From G963556115 sp963677015 (GTDB lineage: Bacteria; Planctomycetota; SZUA-567): DNA of 64,000 bases. How positions within the stretch are numbered: position 1 is the stretch's first letter; each line of letters starts with the position of its first letter. Made by a program: the position numbers and the translations under genes. The notes beneath the pieces are model-generated. The model was not told the DNA's origin and made no database searches. It saw only the letters and a list, made by a program, of their open reading frames with translations. The DNA is taken from the NCBI GenBank assembly GCA_963677015.1, contig OY781533.1:248001-312000 (forward strand), in the 5' to 3' direction. Shown here piece by piece: positions 7,251 through 15,684 of the stretch.

Positions 7251-9095
7251 TTAATTATTCTTCATGTAAAACTTTTCGTTTGCCAGTTCTGTTGTTATGT
7301 ACGCAGATAATCTGGCACCGACTTTGATAGCTGCCGGCATTGGGAATTCCGGTTGATACTGTGAATTACCCCGGTAATAGGTTGAAAGCAGAGCCGCAGA
7401 GACAGGTTTGACATTCTGTGCTGAGATGCTGTCATTATCACGTTTATAAACAACATAGATACTGTAGCCGGAGTTGGTTGCATCTTCTATCGGACCGAAA
7501 GTCTCGCCTTCGGCAGTCAGACTGAGTTCTGAGAGCTTACCACCACGTTCGTCATAGAGTGAGGCAAAGGTGGCTTCATTGGTCTTAACTTCTTTACCAT
7601 CGATTTCCTTCTGCTGTTCTTTAAGAGCGGTGGCAGATTTTTCGGCTGCTTCCTTGGCCAGATTATCGGCTCTGTTGGCAATCATAGCTTCTTTGATGGA
7701 AGCTAGCAGTTCAGCACTATCCTTGTCAGAAAGTTTACGTGGGGAACCGCCTTTATAATCTATAAGCCTTACTTTGCTGAGTGTCTTATCCTTTGAAGTG
7801 AAAGGAAGATCCATGCCGAATTGACTGTAGCCCTTGAAATTCTTGGAGTACTCATCCATTATTTTCTTGGTTTCATCATTGTTCTTATTCAGTTTGTCCA
7901 GCTCTTTGGCATATTGAAGTCTATTATCGAGGCTGGTCAGGAAATACTGGATGCCGCTACCGGTGAATGTATTGTCATTGGCGATCTCAAAAGCAGTCAG
8001 CAGTTCTTTACCGGTAGTACCGACAGTCAGTCCGCGTTCTTTCAGGCGGGCGTCATTACCTATATCTTCAAGTGAAACCCGGTCATAGTTCTTATCGATA
8101 TCCTCTGCATCAATGTTCTGTGCCAGACGGTTGAGGAAGCGGTTATACTCGTTGCCGAAGGTGTCCTGAGCAGTCTGAATACGGAAGTAGTAGAGATAAT
8201 CCTGTGTAACCTTGTCTTTGACATCGGCCAGTGCCGGAGTTTTTCCGTCATCGTCTTTGTATCTGTCAATATTATCTTTGAAGTAGTTTTCAATCTGTTC
8301 ATCGGTTACTTGTGGTTCGAGTGAATCAACGATCAGTGGAATAGAGATGTATTCAAATTTCCATTTCGCATCGGTCCAGAGGAAAGGATACTTTCTGCGG
8401 TATTGAGTCTTCTGATATTCGGCGATGAATTTCTCGGCACGGTTTTTCAGCTCTTCTTCTGAAAGGTTATTAAACTCTTCCTGTGAGACCTTGGTGAAAT
8501 CAGCAACGGGGAAATTCAGTTCTCCATAGGTGATACTGGTCTTGTGCATGGTGTTGGTTATATCTGCAAATGACTCAGGGAAGAAGATGGTGTTATCGAG
8601 AATGTTCAAGAATTTCTTGACCAGCAGCCAGTCTCTGACTCCTTTTTTATATTCATAAACACTCTTCAAGCTTGAGGTCTTCTTCAGAACATTGCTGACA
8701 ATATCTTCAAGTTCTTTTGCGCTTTCACCTTTATATCCGAACTGGCCTTTGATGTAAGTGGCGACTTCGTCATCTGTAACAATGATGCCGTTTTTCAAAG
8801 CTTTATCCCGGAGTGCAAGAATAATGAACATGGCGTTTGATTCCTGAAGCCATGGGCGCTGGCCATCTACGGTGAAGTAGACCGGCTGACCAGAATTTAC
8901 AGCTTGAATGCGACGATAGAAATCGGAAAAATCCTGATAAGAGTAGATCTTATTGTCTATTTCACCGACTTTACTGCGGTCAGGGTTGTAATCAAATACC
9001 TGAGAATAACCAAAGATCATAAATGAAGGGATGACGATAATTGCTACGATCCAGTAAATCAATTTCTGTTTATCCCTGAACTTCTGTAACGCCAC
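7251..9095 (-). CDS. SurA/PpiD-like membrane-anchored periplasmic foldase
   Basis: 614 residues from a GTG at 9095, preferred because AGGTGG sits 5 nt upstream; an in-frame GTG at 9104 lacks such spacing. One N-terminal membrane helix (LIYWIVAIIVIPSFMIFGYSQVF) leaves a large periplasmic part. The first 200 residues have the SurA-N pattern (KVGEIDNKIYSYQDFSDFYRRIQ, then ALRDKALKNGIIVTDDEV), as in PpiD. A classical parvulin core is not obvious, though FGPIEDATNSGYSIYVVYK near residue 565 resembles the end of one. It probably chaperones secreted or outer-membrane proteins. Confidence 0.75.
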   Translation of the reverse strand: MALQKFRDKQKLIYWIVAIIVIPSFMIFGYSQVFDYNPDRSKVGEIDNKIYSYQDFSDFYRRIQAVNSGQPVYFTVDGQRPWLQESNAMFIILALRDKALKNGIIVTDDEVATYIKGQFGYKGESAKELEDIVSNVLKKTSSLKSVYEYKKGVRDWLLVKKFLNILDNTIFFPESFADITNTMHKTSITYGELNFPVADFTKVSQEEFNNLSEEELKNRAEKFIAEYQKTQYRRKYPFLWTDAKWKFEYISIPLIVDSLEPQVTDEQIENYFKDNIDRYKDDDGKTPALADVKDKVTQDYLYYFRIQTAQDTFGNEYNRFLNRLAQNIDAEDIDKNYDRVSLEDIGNDARLKERGLTVGTTGKELLTAFEIANDNTFTGSGIQYFLTSLDNRLQYAKELDKLNKNNDETKKIMDEYSKNFKGYSQFGMDLPFTSKDKTLSKVRLIDYKGGSPRKLSDKDSAELLASIKEAMIANRADNLAKEAAEKSATALKEQQKEIDGKEVKTNEATFASLYDERGGKLSELSLTAEGETFGPIEDATNSGYSIYVVYKRDNDSISAQNVKPVSAALLSTYYRGNSQYQPEFPMPAAIKVGARLSAYITTELANEKFYMKNN

Positions 9096-9350
9096 TTGAG
9101 CCACCTTTCTAATTATAAAAGCTATAAATCTTTATGTTTAGCTGAAAATATACAAACAAATAATGATTATAGTATTATATTCTATGATTGTTTTTACTGC
9201 AACTAGTTTTAAAGAATAATTGTTTTACGCTAATAACTGTGGCGGAGTTGGACTTTTTTGAACAGGCGGGTGTTATTATGCTGTAATCATACCGGGATTT
9301 AGGGTTGACTTTTGCAGGATATATGGCAAAATATTTTTAATTAATACCGT

Positions 9351-9380
9351 TTGAAATTGCGGTATTTTTTATTTTATAAT
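9351..9380 (+). promoter_or_regulatory. Candidate promoter for tgt
   Basis: TTGAAA (9351-9356) and TATAAT (9375-9380) are separated by 18 nt and lie 23 nt before the tgt ATG. The region overlaps a small AATACCG/CGGTATT inverted repeat (about 9343-9367). Confidence 0.5.
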
Positions 9381-9403
9381 ATGTATAACAGATTGAGAGA
9401 ATA

Positions 9404-10525
9404 ATGCCGAATGCTATTGAATTTGCTGTAAAGAACAGATCTGGAAAAGCCAGAAGGGGTATACTTAAAACTCCTCATGGCGTGGTGAATTCGCCATTTT
9501 TTATGACTGTGGGAACTCTTGCGGCAGTTAAAGGTCTGACTCCGCAGATGCTGCGGGAGTGCGGTTGTGAAATTGTGCTTTCCAATACATACCATCTTTC
9601 ATTGCGTCCCGGAGATCAGCTGGTACGTGATTTTGGCGGTTTGAGTAAGTTTATGGGGTGGAATGGACCGACCCTTACCGATAGTGGTGGATTTCAGGTG
9701 TATTCATTGGCGAAGATTAATAATATAACTGATGAAGGGGTTACTTTTTTCAGCCATATTGACGGTTCAAAAGTTTTTATTTCTCCTGAACGTTCGGTAG
9801 AGATTCAGCAGAATCTGGGCGCGGATATGTTTATGGCTTTTGACGAATGTCCGGCCGGTGAGAGTTCGCATGAAGTGGTGGCGGAGAGCATTGAGAGAAC
9901 TTACCGCTGGGCTCAACGTTCGAAAGCGGCCTGGAGCAATCGGGAGCAGCAGGCGCTCTTTGGTATTGTTCAGGGAGGAATTTATGAGGATCTGAGAAAA
10001 AGGAGTGCGGAGCAGATTGTTTCGCTAGATCTTCCCGGAAATGCTATCGGTGGCGTGAGTGTCGGCGAGGATCCTGCTGACATTGACCGGATCGTTGAAT
10101 ATACGGCGGTTCTGCTGCCTGAGAATAAACCCCGGTATCTTATGGGGGTAGGAAGGCCGCAGGATATTATCCGTGCTATCGGGCATGGTGTTGATATGTT
10201 TGATTGTGTAATGCCTACCCGTCATGCCCGCCATGCCGAGGTCTTTACCCGCAGAGGGAAGCTCAAGATCAGAAATCTCAAGTATCGCGATGATCACCGC
10301 CCGATCGAGGAGACTTGCGACTGTTATGTATGTCGGAATTTTTCTCGTGGTTATTTGCGGCATCTTTTTATAGCCAGAGAGATGCTCGGGCCAATTTATG
10401 CTGCGATTCATAATATTCGGTTTTATATCCGGATGCTGGAGGAGGCGCGTCTGGCTATTGAAGAAGACCGGTATGGGGAATTTGCCGCTAAATTTCTGGC
10501 TGATATTGAAAGCGGTAATCCGTAA
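9404..10525 (+). CDS. tgt: Queuine/preQ1 tRNA-guanine transglycosylase
   Basis: 373 residues, the usual length for bacterial Tgt. It exchanges guanine for preQ1 at the wobble position of GUN tRNAs. Recognisable motifs are LSNTYHLSLRPG, LTDSGGFQVYSL (nucleophile region), FAFDEC-type MAFDECPAGE, GIVQGG, GGVSVGE, LMGVGRPQDII, DMFDCVMPTR and the zinc site CDCYVC followed by a His in YLRHLF. A hairpin stands between it and the convergent tsaC. No preQ1 riboswitch consensus is visible upstream. Confidence 0.97.
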   Translation: MPNAIEFAVKNRSGKARRGILKTPHGVVNSPFFMTVGTLAAVKGLTPQMLRECGCEIVLSNTYHLSLRPGDQLVRDFGGLSKFMGWNGPTLTDSGGFQVYSLAKINNITDEGVTFFSHIDGSKVFISPERSVEIQQNLGADMFMAFDECPAGESSHEVVAESIERTYRWAQRSKAAWSNREQQALFGIVQGGIYEDLRKRSAEQIVSLDLPGNAIGGVSVGEDPADIDRIVEYTAVLLPENKPRYLMGVGRPQDIIRAIGHGVDMFDCVMPTRHARHAEVFTRRGKLKIRNLKYRDDHRPIEETCDCYVCRNFSRGYLRHLFIAREMLGPIYAAIHNIRFYIRMLEEARLAIEEDRYGEFAAKFLADIESGNP

Positions 10526-10600
10526 TCAGTTCTCTGAATTTCCGATGCTGTGGGATATGCGGAACCTAAAAAAGCGGGATTTATTTTTTAATCGTAAAAT

Positions 10601-10634
10601 AGCCTTCCGGCAGCATATGCTTTGCCGGAAGGCT
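10601..10634. terminator. Bidirectional terminator between tgt and tsaC
   Basis: A 12-bp stem, AGCCTTCCGGCA (10601-10612) with TGCCGGAAGGCT (10623-10634), separates convergent genes. The minus-strand tail ATTTTACG is slightly more U-rich than the plus tail. Confidence 0.75.
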
Positions 10635-10686
10635 TAAATATCTGATTTAACCGTTTTGAATTATTAAAAAGCTATAACTGGTGTAA

Positions 10687-11286
10687 TTACTCGCCTTTAT
10701 ATACTTTGTTAAGCTCTTCTGCGGTTATTGAACCATGTCGAAATACTTCTATCTCGCCTTTATCGGAAATGCCTGCTACAGTTGACCCCTGGCCTATCTC
10801 TGATTTTCCGTCATCAATTATAAGAGCAAGTTCGCTTTTAAGCTTTTCGCTTATTTCTGTAACAGAATTGGCCGGGGTTTCGGTTGCGAAATTAGCGCTG
10901 GTGGCAATAAGAGCACATTTCAACTCAAGCATTAAGACGCGCAGCCATTTGTTGTTTGGTATACGCAGGCCACTGGTTCCGCCATTATGATCGGGCAGTA
11001 TAAGTGTAAGTGGCCCGGGCCAGAAGGTATTCATCAACGCCTGAGCGCCTGAATCGGTGCATTGTGCGTACTTCTCAGCGTAGGCAACTGTCGGAATAAG
11101 TATCTGGAACGGCTTTTCCTGTTCACGGCCTTTAATTTTGCGGAGCAGTTCTATTCCGCTGTCACTACCGTGCAGTACGCCAAGACCGTATACTGTTTCG
11201 GTCGGGAACGCTATGACCTTTCCGTCAAGAAGTGCGTCACAGGCGGGTTTTAGTGATCTGTAGTCTGCTCTGAGTATATCAACCAT
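10687..11286 (-). CDS. tsaC: Threonylcarbamoyl-AMP synthase (TsaC/Sua5/YrdC family)
   Basis: 199 residues, a YrdC domain without the extra Sua5 domain. It makes threonylcarbamoyl-AMP from Thr, bicarbonate and ATP for tRNA t6A37. Diagnostic motifs are FPTETVYGLG, KIKGREQEKPFQILI, FWPGPLTLIL, LRIPNN, ATSANFATETPANSV and GQGSTVAGI. It is the last gene of a minus-strand run after purD (11-nt gap). The partner tsaD lies at 28990-30027. Shine-Dalgarno AAGGAAG. Confidence 0.95.
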   Translation of the reverse strand: MVDILRADYRSLKPACDALLDGKVIAFPTETVYGLGVLHGSDSGIELLRKIKGREQEKPFQILIPTVAYAEKYAQCTDSGAQALMNTFWPGPLTLILPDHNGGTSGLRIPNNKWLRVLMLELKCALIATSANFATETPANSVTEISEKLKSELALIIDDGKSEIGQGSTVAGISDKGEIEVFRHGSITAEELNKVYKGE

Positions 11287-11297
11287 TGGAGTCTTCC

Positions 11298-12578
11298 TTA
11301 TATTCTTTTTAGAGCTTTCTTTCCGATATCATTTCTGAAATGAGCTCCATCAAAATGAATTTTCTTCACTGCTGCGTAGGCATTTTCAATAGCCTGAGGA
11401 ATATCTGTACCAAGTGCAGTTACGCCTAGTACCCGTCCTCCGGCAGTAACAACTTTATTACTTTTTTCTTTGGTTCCGGCATGGAATACTACGGCTTTAT
11501 CCGCGGCTTCAGAGACATTTTCCAATCCGGTTATTTCGATATCTTTCTTGTATTTTCCAGGATAGCCGCCGCTGGCCATTACTACGCATACCGCGGCTTC
11601 GTCTTTCCACTCAATATCCATATCTTTGAGTTTGCCGTCACATACGGCTTCAAGCAGATCCAGTATGTCGGTATCGAGCCGCATCATTATCGGTTGGGTT
11701 TCAGGGTCACCGAAGCGGACATTATATTCAAGTACTTTAGGTCCTGACTTGGTGATCATAAGACCTGCGTACAGCACACCTTTGAATCTTTTGCCGCAGT
11801 TGTTCATAGCGTGTACTGTCGGTACAAGTACGCTTTCAATAATTTCATCAAGAAGATCTTCGGTCATCAGTGGTGCCGGTGAATAAGCTCCCATACCACC
11901 TGTATTTGGACCTTTGTCATCATCGAAGACCGCCTTATGATCCTGAGATGATGCGAGTGGAGCTATAGTCTTACCGTCGGTCAGGGCGAGAACCGAGAGT
12001 TCTTCACCTATGAGGCACTCTTCAATCACTACCCGGTTACCTGCTTCTCCAAATTCCTCGTCGACCATGCAGCGTTTGATCGCGTCACGGGCTTCATTGA
12101 TATTGGAGCAGACAATAGCACCTTTACCGGCGGCGAGTCCGTCAGCCTTTACTACTATAGGGCCATCTTCCCGACTGTCCAGATAATTCATTGCTGCTTC
12201 GTACTGTTCAAACATGGCATAATCTGCTGTCGGGATACCGTTGTGGCGCATTAGGTCTTTGGAGAAGACCTTGCTTCTTTCCAGTTCCGCTGCAGATTTG
12301 GTCGGGCCGAAAGCCTTGATCCCAGCGTCATGCAGTGCATCAACAATTCCTTCAACAAGTACTGCTTCCGGTCCGGGAATTACCAGATCGATGGCGTTCT
12401 GCTTTGCCCAGCGAACGATGGCAGCAATATTATTAAGATTAAGATCGATGCATTCTCCCAGGTCTTTACAACCGGCGTTACCGGGAGCAATATACAGCTT
12501 CTTCAGTCTTTTGGATTGTTTTACTTTCCAGGCTAGAGCGTGCTCTCTGCCGCCATTGCCAACAATCAGTACATTCAT
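11298..12578 (-). CDS. purD: Phosphoribosylamine-glycine ligase
   Basis: 426 residues, standard length. It catalyses step 2 of purine synthesis (PRA + Gly + ATP to GAR). Motifs: VLIVGNGGREHALAWK at the N terminus, GPEAVLVEGIVD, VVKADGLAAGKGAIV in the ATP-grasp fold, SQDHKAVFDDDKGPNTGGMGAYSP and the metal-binding EYNVRFGDPETQ. It lies within the folD-hydrolase-purD-tsaC run, 11 nt before tsaC. The grouping with folD makes sense because purine synthesis consumes formyl-folate. Confidence 0.97.
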   Translation of the reverse strand: MNVLIVGNGGREHALAWKVKQSKRLKKLYIAPGNAGCKDLGECIDLNLNNIAAIVRWAKQNAIDLVIPGPEAVLVEGIVDALHDAGIKAFGPTKSAAELERSKVFSKDLMRHNGIPTADYAMFEQYEAAMNYLDSREDGPIVVKADGLAAGKGAIVCSNINEARDAIKRCMVDEEFGEAGNRVVIEECLIGEELSVLALTDGKTIAPLASSQDHKAVFDDDKGPNTGGMGAYSPAPLMTEDLLDEIIESVLVPTVHAMNNCGKRFKGVLYAGLMITKSGPKVLEYNVRFGDPETQPIMMRLDTDILDLLEAVCDGKLKDMDIEWKDEAAVCVVMASGGYPGKYKKDIEITGLENVSEAADKAVVFHAGTKEKSNKVVTAGGRVLGVTALGTDIPQAIENAYAAVKKIHFDGAHFRNDIGKKALKRI

Positions 12579-12602
12579 GTTCTAATTACCTTTCGTTATA
12601 TC

Positions 12603-13523
12603 TTAAATTTCAACATTGTTATTCAAATTAAAGAAAGCTTTGAGTCTGCAGATTATTTCCGGTCCCTTGTCTTCAATTATATAGTGTCCGCCATCCGGAT
12701 AATATTCATATTCTGCATTTGGGAAGCGCTGTCTCCAGCCGTTAAAGAAACTGTCATTGAAGCACCAGTCTCTGCCACCCCAGAGAATAAGAATATCTTT
12801 GTCTCTGAATTTTTTAAGATTCTTTTCTATTTCTTTCAGCTGTTTATAACTTTCCGCTCCCGCTTTTAATGGTATATCCTGAACAAAACGGAGAGTTCCA
12901 ATACGGTTATGCCAGCTATTGTAGGGTAACAGGTAACCTTCTTTAACTTCCCGCGATAACTTTTTTTCCACCGCCATAATTGTTGCTCCGGCAGCAAATG
13001 CATTGAGTCCGCGTATTGCCAGAGCTCCGAATCCGGGAATCCGGCAGATATTGATTCTGAACGGAATTTCAGTAGAGAGAAATGCGCCGGTATTGAGAAT
13101 AACGAGTTTTCCGAGTCTCTGCAGATTTTTTATAGCCCAACCGGAACCGATTGCACCGCCCCAGTCATGGACTATGAGATTTACCGTTTCGGTGCCATCT
13201 GTAATCTCGGTAAGCAGCTCCTGCAGGTTTTCAATATGTTTATGCAGAGTGTAATTATAGTGCTGGGGCTTGTCGCTGAAGCCCATACCGATATGATCTG
13301 GGACTATAACTCTAAAATTACTGCTGAATTCAGGTATGAGTTTACGGTAATAAAAGCTCCAGCTGGGGTTGCCATGGAGCATCAGCAGAATCTCTTTCTT
13401 GTGATTATCCGCAGCGCTACCGCTACACTCATCAATATAATGAATTTTCTCTCCGGTTTTTAACCGGTAGTAATGCGATTCAAATGGATATAGTTCTTTG
13501 AATTCAGAGCTGTCTCTATGCAT
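12603..13523 (-). CDS. Alpha/beta-hydrolase with Asp nucleophile (haloalkane dehalogenase/OleB type)
   Basis: 306 residues. HGNPSWSFYYR forms the oxyanion region with the Asn typical of haloalkane dehalogenases. The nucleophile elbow is VHDWGGAIG, with Asp followed by Trp, instead of the usual GxSxG Ser. Other family positions are PDHIGMGFSDKP, LWGGRDWCF (acid) and GGHYIIEDKGP (catalytic His). The substrate could be a haloalkane, an epoxide or a beta-lactone (OleB); no oleA, oleC or oleD lies nearby. Its start overlaps the end of folD by 8 nt, indicating translational coupling. Confidence 0.8.
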   Translation of the reverse strand: MHRDSSEFKELYPFESHYYRLKTGEKIHYIDECSGSAADNHKKEILLMLHGNPSWSFYYRKLIPEFSSNFRVIVPDHIGMGFSDKPQHYNYTLHKHIENLQELLTEITDGTETVNLIVHDWGGAIGSGWAIKNLQRLGKLVILNTGAFLSTEIPFRINICRIPGFGALAIRGLNAFAAGATIMAVEKKLSREVKEGYLLPYNSWHNRIGTLRFVQDIPLKAGAESYKQLKEIEKNLKKFRDKDILILWGGRDWCFNDSFFNGWRQRFPNAEYEYYPDGGHYIIEDKGPEIICRLKAFFNLNNNVEI

Positions 13524-14517
13524 TAAAATTAATTCCTGATAGTTTTTTGGCTGAGTTTACGGTATTGAGCAGTAGATAAGCATTGGTTACCGGTCCTGAA
13601 CCACCTTTGGGGCTGGTTATATGCCCGGCTACTTCTTTACATGCTTCAAAATCCACATCACCAACATACTGCATGGCTGTCCGGCCTTTACTGTTCTTTA
13701 CCGGTTCGCCATTTTCATCCAGAGCGGCAGGGATATGGTTTACCCCGACATCGACGATAATAGCCCCTTCTTTTATCATATCAGCTTTTACCAGCGGACT
13801 GAGGTCGACCGGCTCGGGTTTTTCTCCCTCTCCGGCCTTGAAGGCTTTCAGCGCACGGCTGTAACGGTTCCAGATTACTGAAGCTGCACCTGTAGCTGCA
13901 ATGATCACATCTGCTTCCCGGCACAGAGCAGCCACATCCGAGCGGCTGTGCCCTATCATGACTGAAGCATTGAGATTGAGCAGCAGCAGGGCTGCGGGTT
14001 TTCCGACGATCGCACTTCGCCCCAGTACCAGTGCTTTGGCACCATTCATATTCGGGCGTAATCTTCTGACCAGTTCGACTGCTCCTACAGCAGTGCAGGG
14101 AGCGGGATCTGAATGACCGCGGGTAAGTAGAGCTCCGAGGTTCTGCGGATGAACTCCTTCCGCGTCCTTTACCGGATCAATCGCCGCCGCTAGTTTGAGA
14201 TGTTCGCAGCCGGCCGGGAGGGGCAGATGCAGTAGTATTGCCGATATGGCGGGATCATTATTGAGGCGGTTGATTTCATTGAGGATATCTGTTTCGGTAG
14301 CGTTCTTGCCGAGTTCAATGAGAGAGTATTCAATCCCGTTCTGAGCGCAGTGCTCCCCCTGAGCTTTGGCATACCAGCCGCTGCCCGCATCCTCATTGGC
14401 TCTGATTGCCGCAAGATGCGGTTTTATACCGGCAGCACCAAGTTTTTCAATATCGTCTTGAATGCCTTCCAGCAGTTCTTTGGCTACAGCATTGCCATCA
14501 ATTAGTTCAGCAACCAT
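13516..14517 (-). CDS. FolD-like methylene-THF dehydrogenase/cyclohydrolase with altered catalytic residues
   Basis: 333 residues from the ATG at 14517 with AAAGGA upstream. It is about 45 residues longer than E. coli FolD; a charged insert (NRYSRALKAFKAGEGEKPEP) accounts for some of this. The fold is clear: ILLHLPLPAGC, PVKDAEGVHPQNLGALL, APCTAVGAVELVRRL, VLGRSAIVGKPAALLLL, IGHSRSD and VDVGVNHIP. The catalytic positions differ. The Tyr-x3-Lys motif is WYAKAQ (Lys to Gln), VQLPLP is LHLPLP (Gln to His), and KDVDG is KDAEG (Asp to Glu). NADP-binding motifs are better kept, so dehydrogenase or another activity may survive. It is first in the run with hydrolase, purD and tsaC. I withhold the symbol folD because of the changes. 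Confidence 0.8.
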   Translation of the reverse strand: MVAELIDGNAVAKELLEGIQDDIEKLGAAGIKPHLAAIRANEDAGSGWYAKAQGEHCAQNGIEYSLIELGKNATETDILNEINRLNNDPAISAILLHLPLPAGCEHLKLAAAIDPVKDAEGVHPQNLGALLTRGHSDPAPCTAVGAVELVRRLRPNMNGAKALVLGRSAIVGKPAALLLLNLNASVMIGHSRSDVAALCREADVIIAATGAASVIWNRYSRALKAFKAGEGEKPEPVDLSPLVKADMIKEGAIIVDVGVNHIPAALDENGEPVKNSKGRTAMQYVGDVDFEACKEVAGHITSPKGGSGPVTNAYLLLNTVNSAKKLSGINFNA

Positions 14518-14632
14518 CAATAATCCTTTCGCTGTCTCTACTATGTAACGTAAAAATACATTTTATCTAGATTTTATAGGAAATACCATTTAAAGACAAG
14601 GGGATTACACTGTTAAAGAGGCATTTAACTGT

Positions 14633-14663
14633 AAAAAGCACACACTTTTATATAAGTGTGTGC
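14633..14663 (-). terminator. Terminator of the fliM-fliN operon
   Basis: On the minus strand a 10-bp stem, GCACACACTT with AAGTGTGTGC (14638-14647 and 14654-14663), is followed by five U residues (14633-14637). It lies 17 nt past the fliN stop. Confidence 0.88.
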
Positions 14664-14679
14664 CAGAGTAAGAATATTT

Positions 14680-15666
14680 TTACTTGAGAAGACGCGGCGG
14701 TGGAATCGTCGGTGTCATACGGCGCAGCTGGATTCCGAAGTGCTGGTTGACAATTACGACTTCTCCTTCAGCGAACTTTGTGTTTTCCGCGCAGACATCC
14801 AGAAATTCACCTGCGTATTTTTTGAATTCGATAATTGATCCCGGAGCAAGTTCTTTTACATTTTCCACCCGCATTCTGGTAGTCGCCAGCACAACAATAA
14901 CCGGGACCGGTATCTTTATTGCAAGTTCCGCATTTCTATTCCGTATTCTGCGGGGTTTGGCTGAGCCGGTAGTACTTACTATGTCTCCCACCTGATCATT
15001 ATCTATAAGATTGTCACGGGTTTCGATTGTTGCCTGCTCTTCCATACCGGTACAGGGCAGACTCATAAATACCCGTATATTCACCGGAGATAGACCTTCT
15101 ATGGTCAGAGTACCTTTGGAGCAGAGCATATCTTCGGTACCAAATCTGGTATTGAGATCGGTTGCCTGAGGATTTATAACCTCGCTGCTGCTGACGGTGA
15201 AGTTTATTTTTCCGCCTGCTTTTTCATCACCACGCAGTGCCTGTGCTCCCTGCTGGGCAAGCGTGCTGACAAGTTCACCGTAAGCGTCCATTGCTTCATC
15301 ATCGAACTCGGTATTTTCAAGGTCGGGTTCCGTGCCCATGGCCAGAGCCAGAAAGAAGGCTATTGCTCCTTTTGCACCGGACTTGGGAATTAAGAGGTAT
15401 ATTTTTCCTTCACGGTCACCACTCCAGGCAATTTCGGTTACGACCTGTTCTTCTTCCTCTTCTTCAAGCGCTTCGGCAGGTGTGATGAAATTGCAGTCAT
15501 CAATACTGGAAAGAACACCTTTTCCGATAAAAGTTGATACTCCTTCAAAACCGCTGGAAGTAAAGACTCTGGTTATATGTTCACCTGTCTGTAGAATTTC
15601 CTGGGGAATTCTGCTGAATTCTCCAGATTCTCCAAGCAGTTCATTTAGGTCATCTAACTCACTCAT
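14680..15666 (-). CDS. fliN: Flagellar motor switch protein FliN (long FliN/FliY form)
   Basis: 328 residues from the ATG at 15666 with GAGGAAAG upstream. The C-terminal 90 residues are a SpoA domain (AELAIKIPVPVIVVLATTRMRV, VKELAPGSIIEFKK, GEVVIVNQHFGIQLRRM), the FliN ring-forming module of the cytoplasmic C-ring. The N-terminal 200 residues are an extra domain, partly resembling a FliY/CheC-type region (DDEAMDAYGELVSTLAQQGAQAL), with an acidic EEEEEEQ loop. That makes it more than twice the length of E. coli FliN. It follows fliM by 18 nt and is terminated by the hairpin at 14633. Confidence 0.88.
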   Translation of the reverse strand: MSELDDLNELLGESGEFSRIPQEILQTGEHITRVFTSSGFEGVSTFIGKGVLSSIDDCNFITPAEALEEEEEEQVVTEIAWSGDREGKIYLLIPKSGAKGAIAFFLALAMGTEPDLENTEFDDEAMDAYGELVSTLAQQGAQALRGDEKAGGKINFTVSSSEVINPQATDLNTRFGTEDMLCSKGTLTIEGLSPVNIRVFMSLPCTGMEEQATIETRDNLIDNDQVGDIVSTTGSAKPRRIRNRNAELAIKIPVPVIVVLATTRMRVENVKELAPGSIIEFKKYAGEFLDVCAENTKFAEGEVVIVNQHFGIQLRRMTPTIPPPRLLK

Positions 15667-15684
15667 CAAATATACTTTCCTCGG

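Noticed and set aside
9230..9403. preQ1 riboswitch before tgt
   Set aside because: No AGAGGTTC/CCCTCTATAAAAAA-type preQ1-I core or preQ1-II pattern is seen; only a small inverted repeat and promoter-like words.
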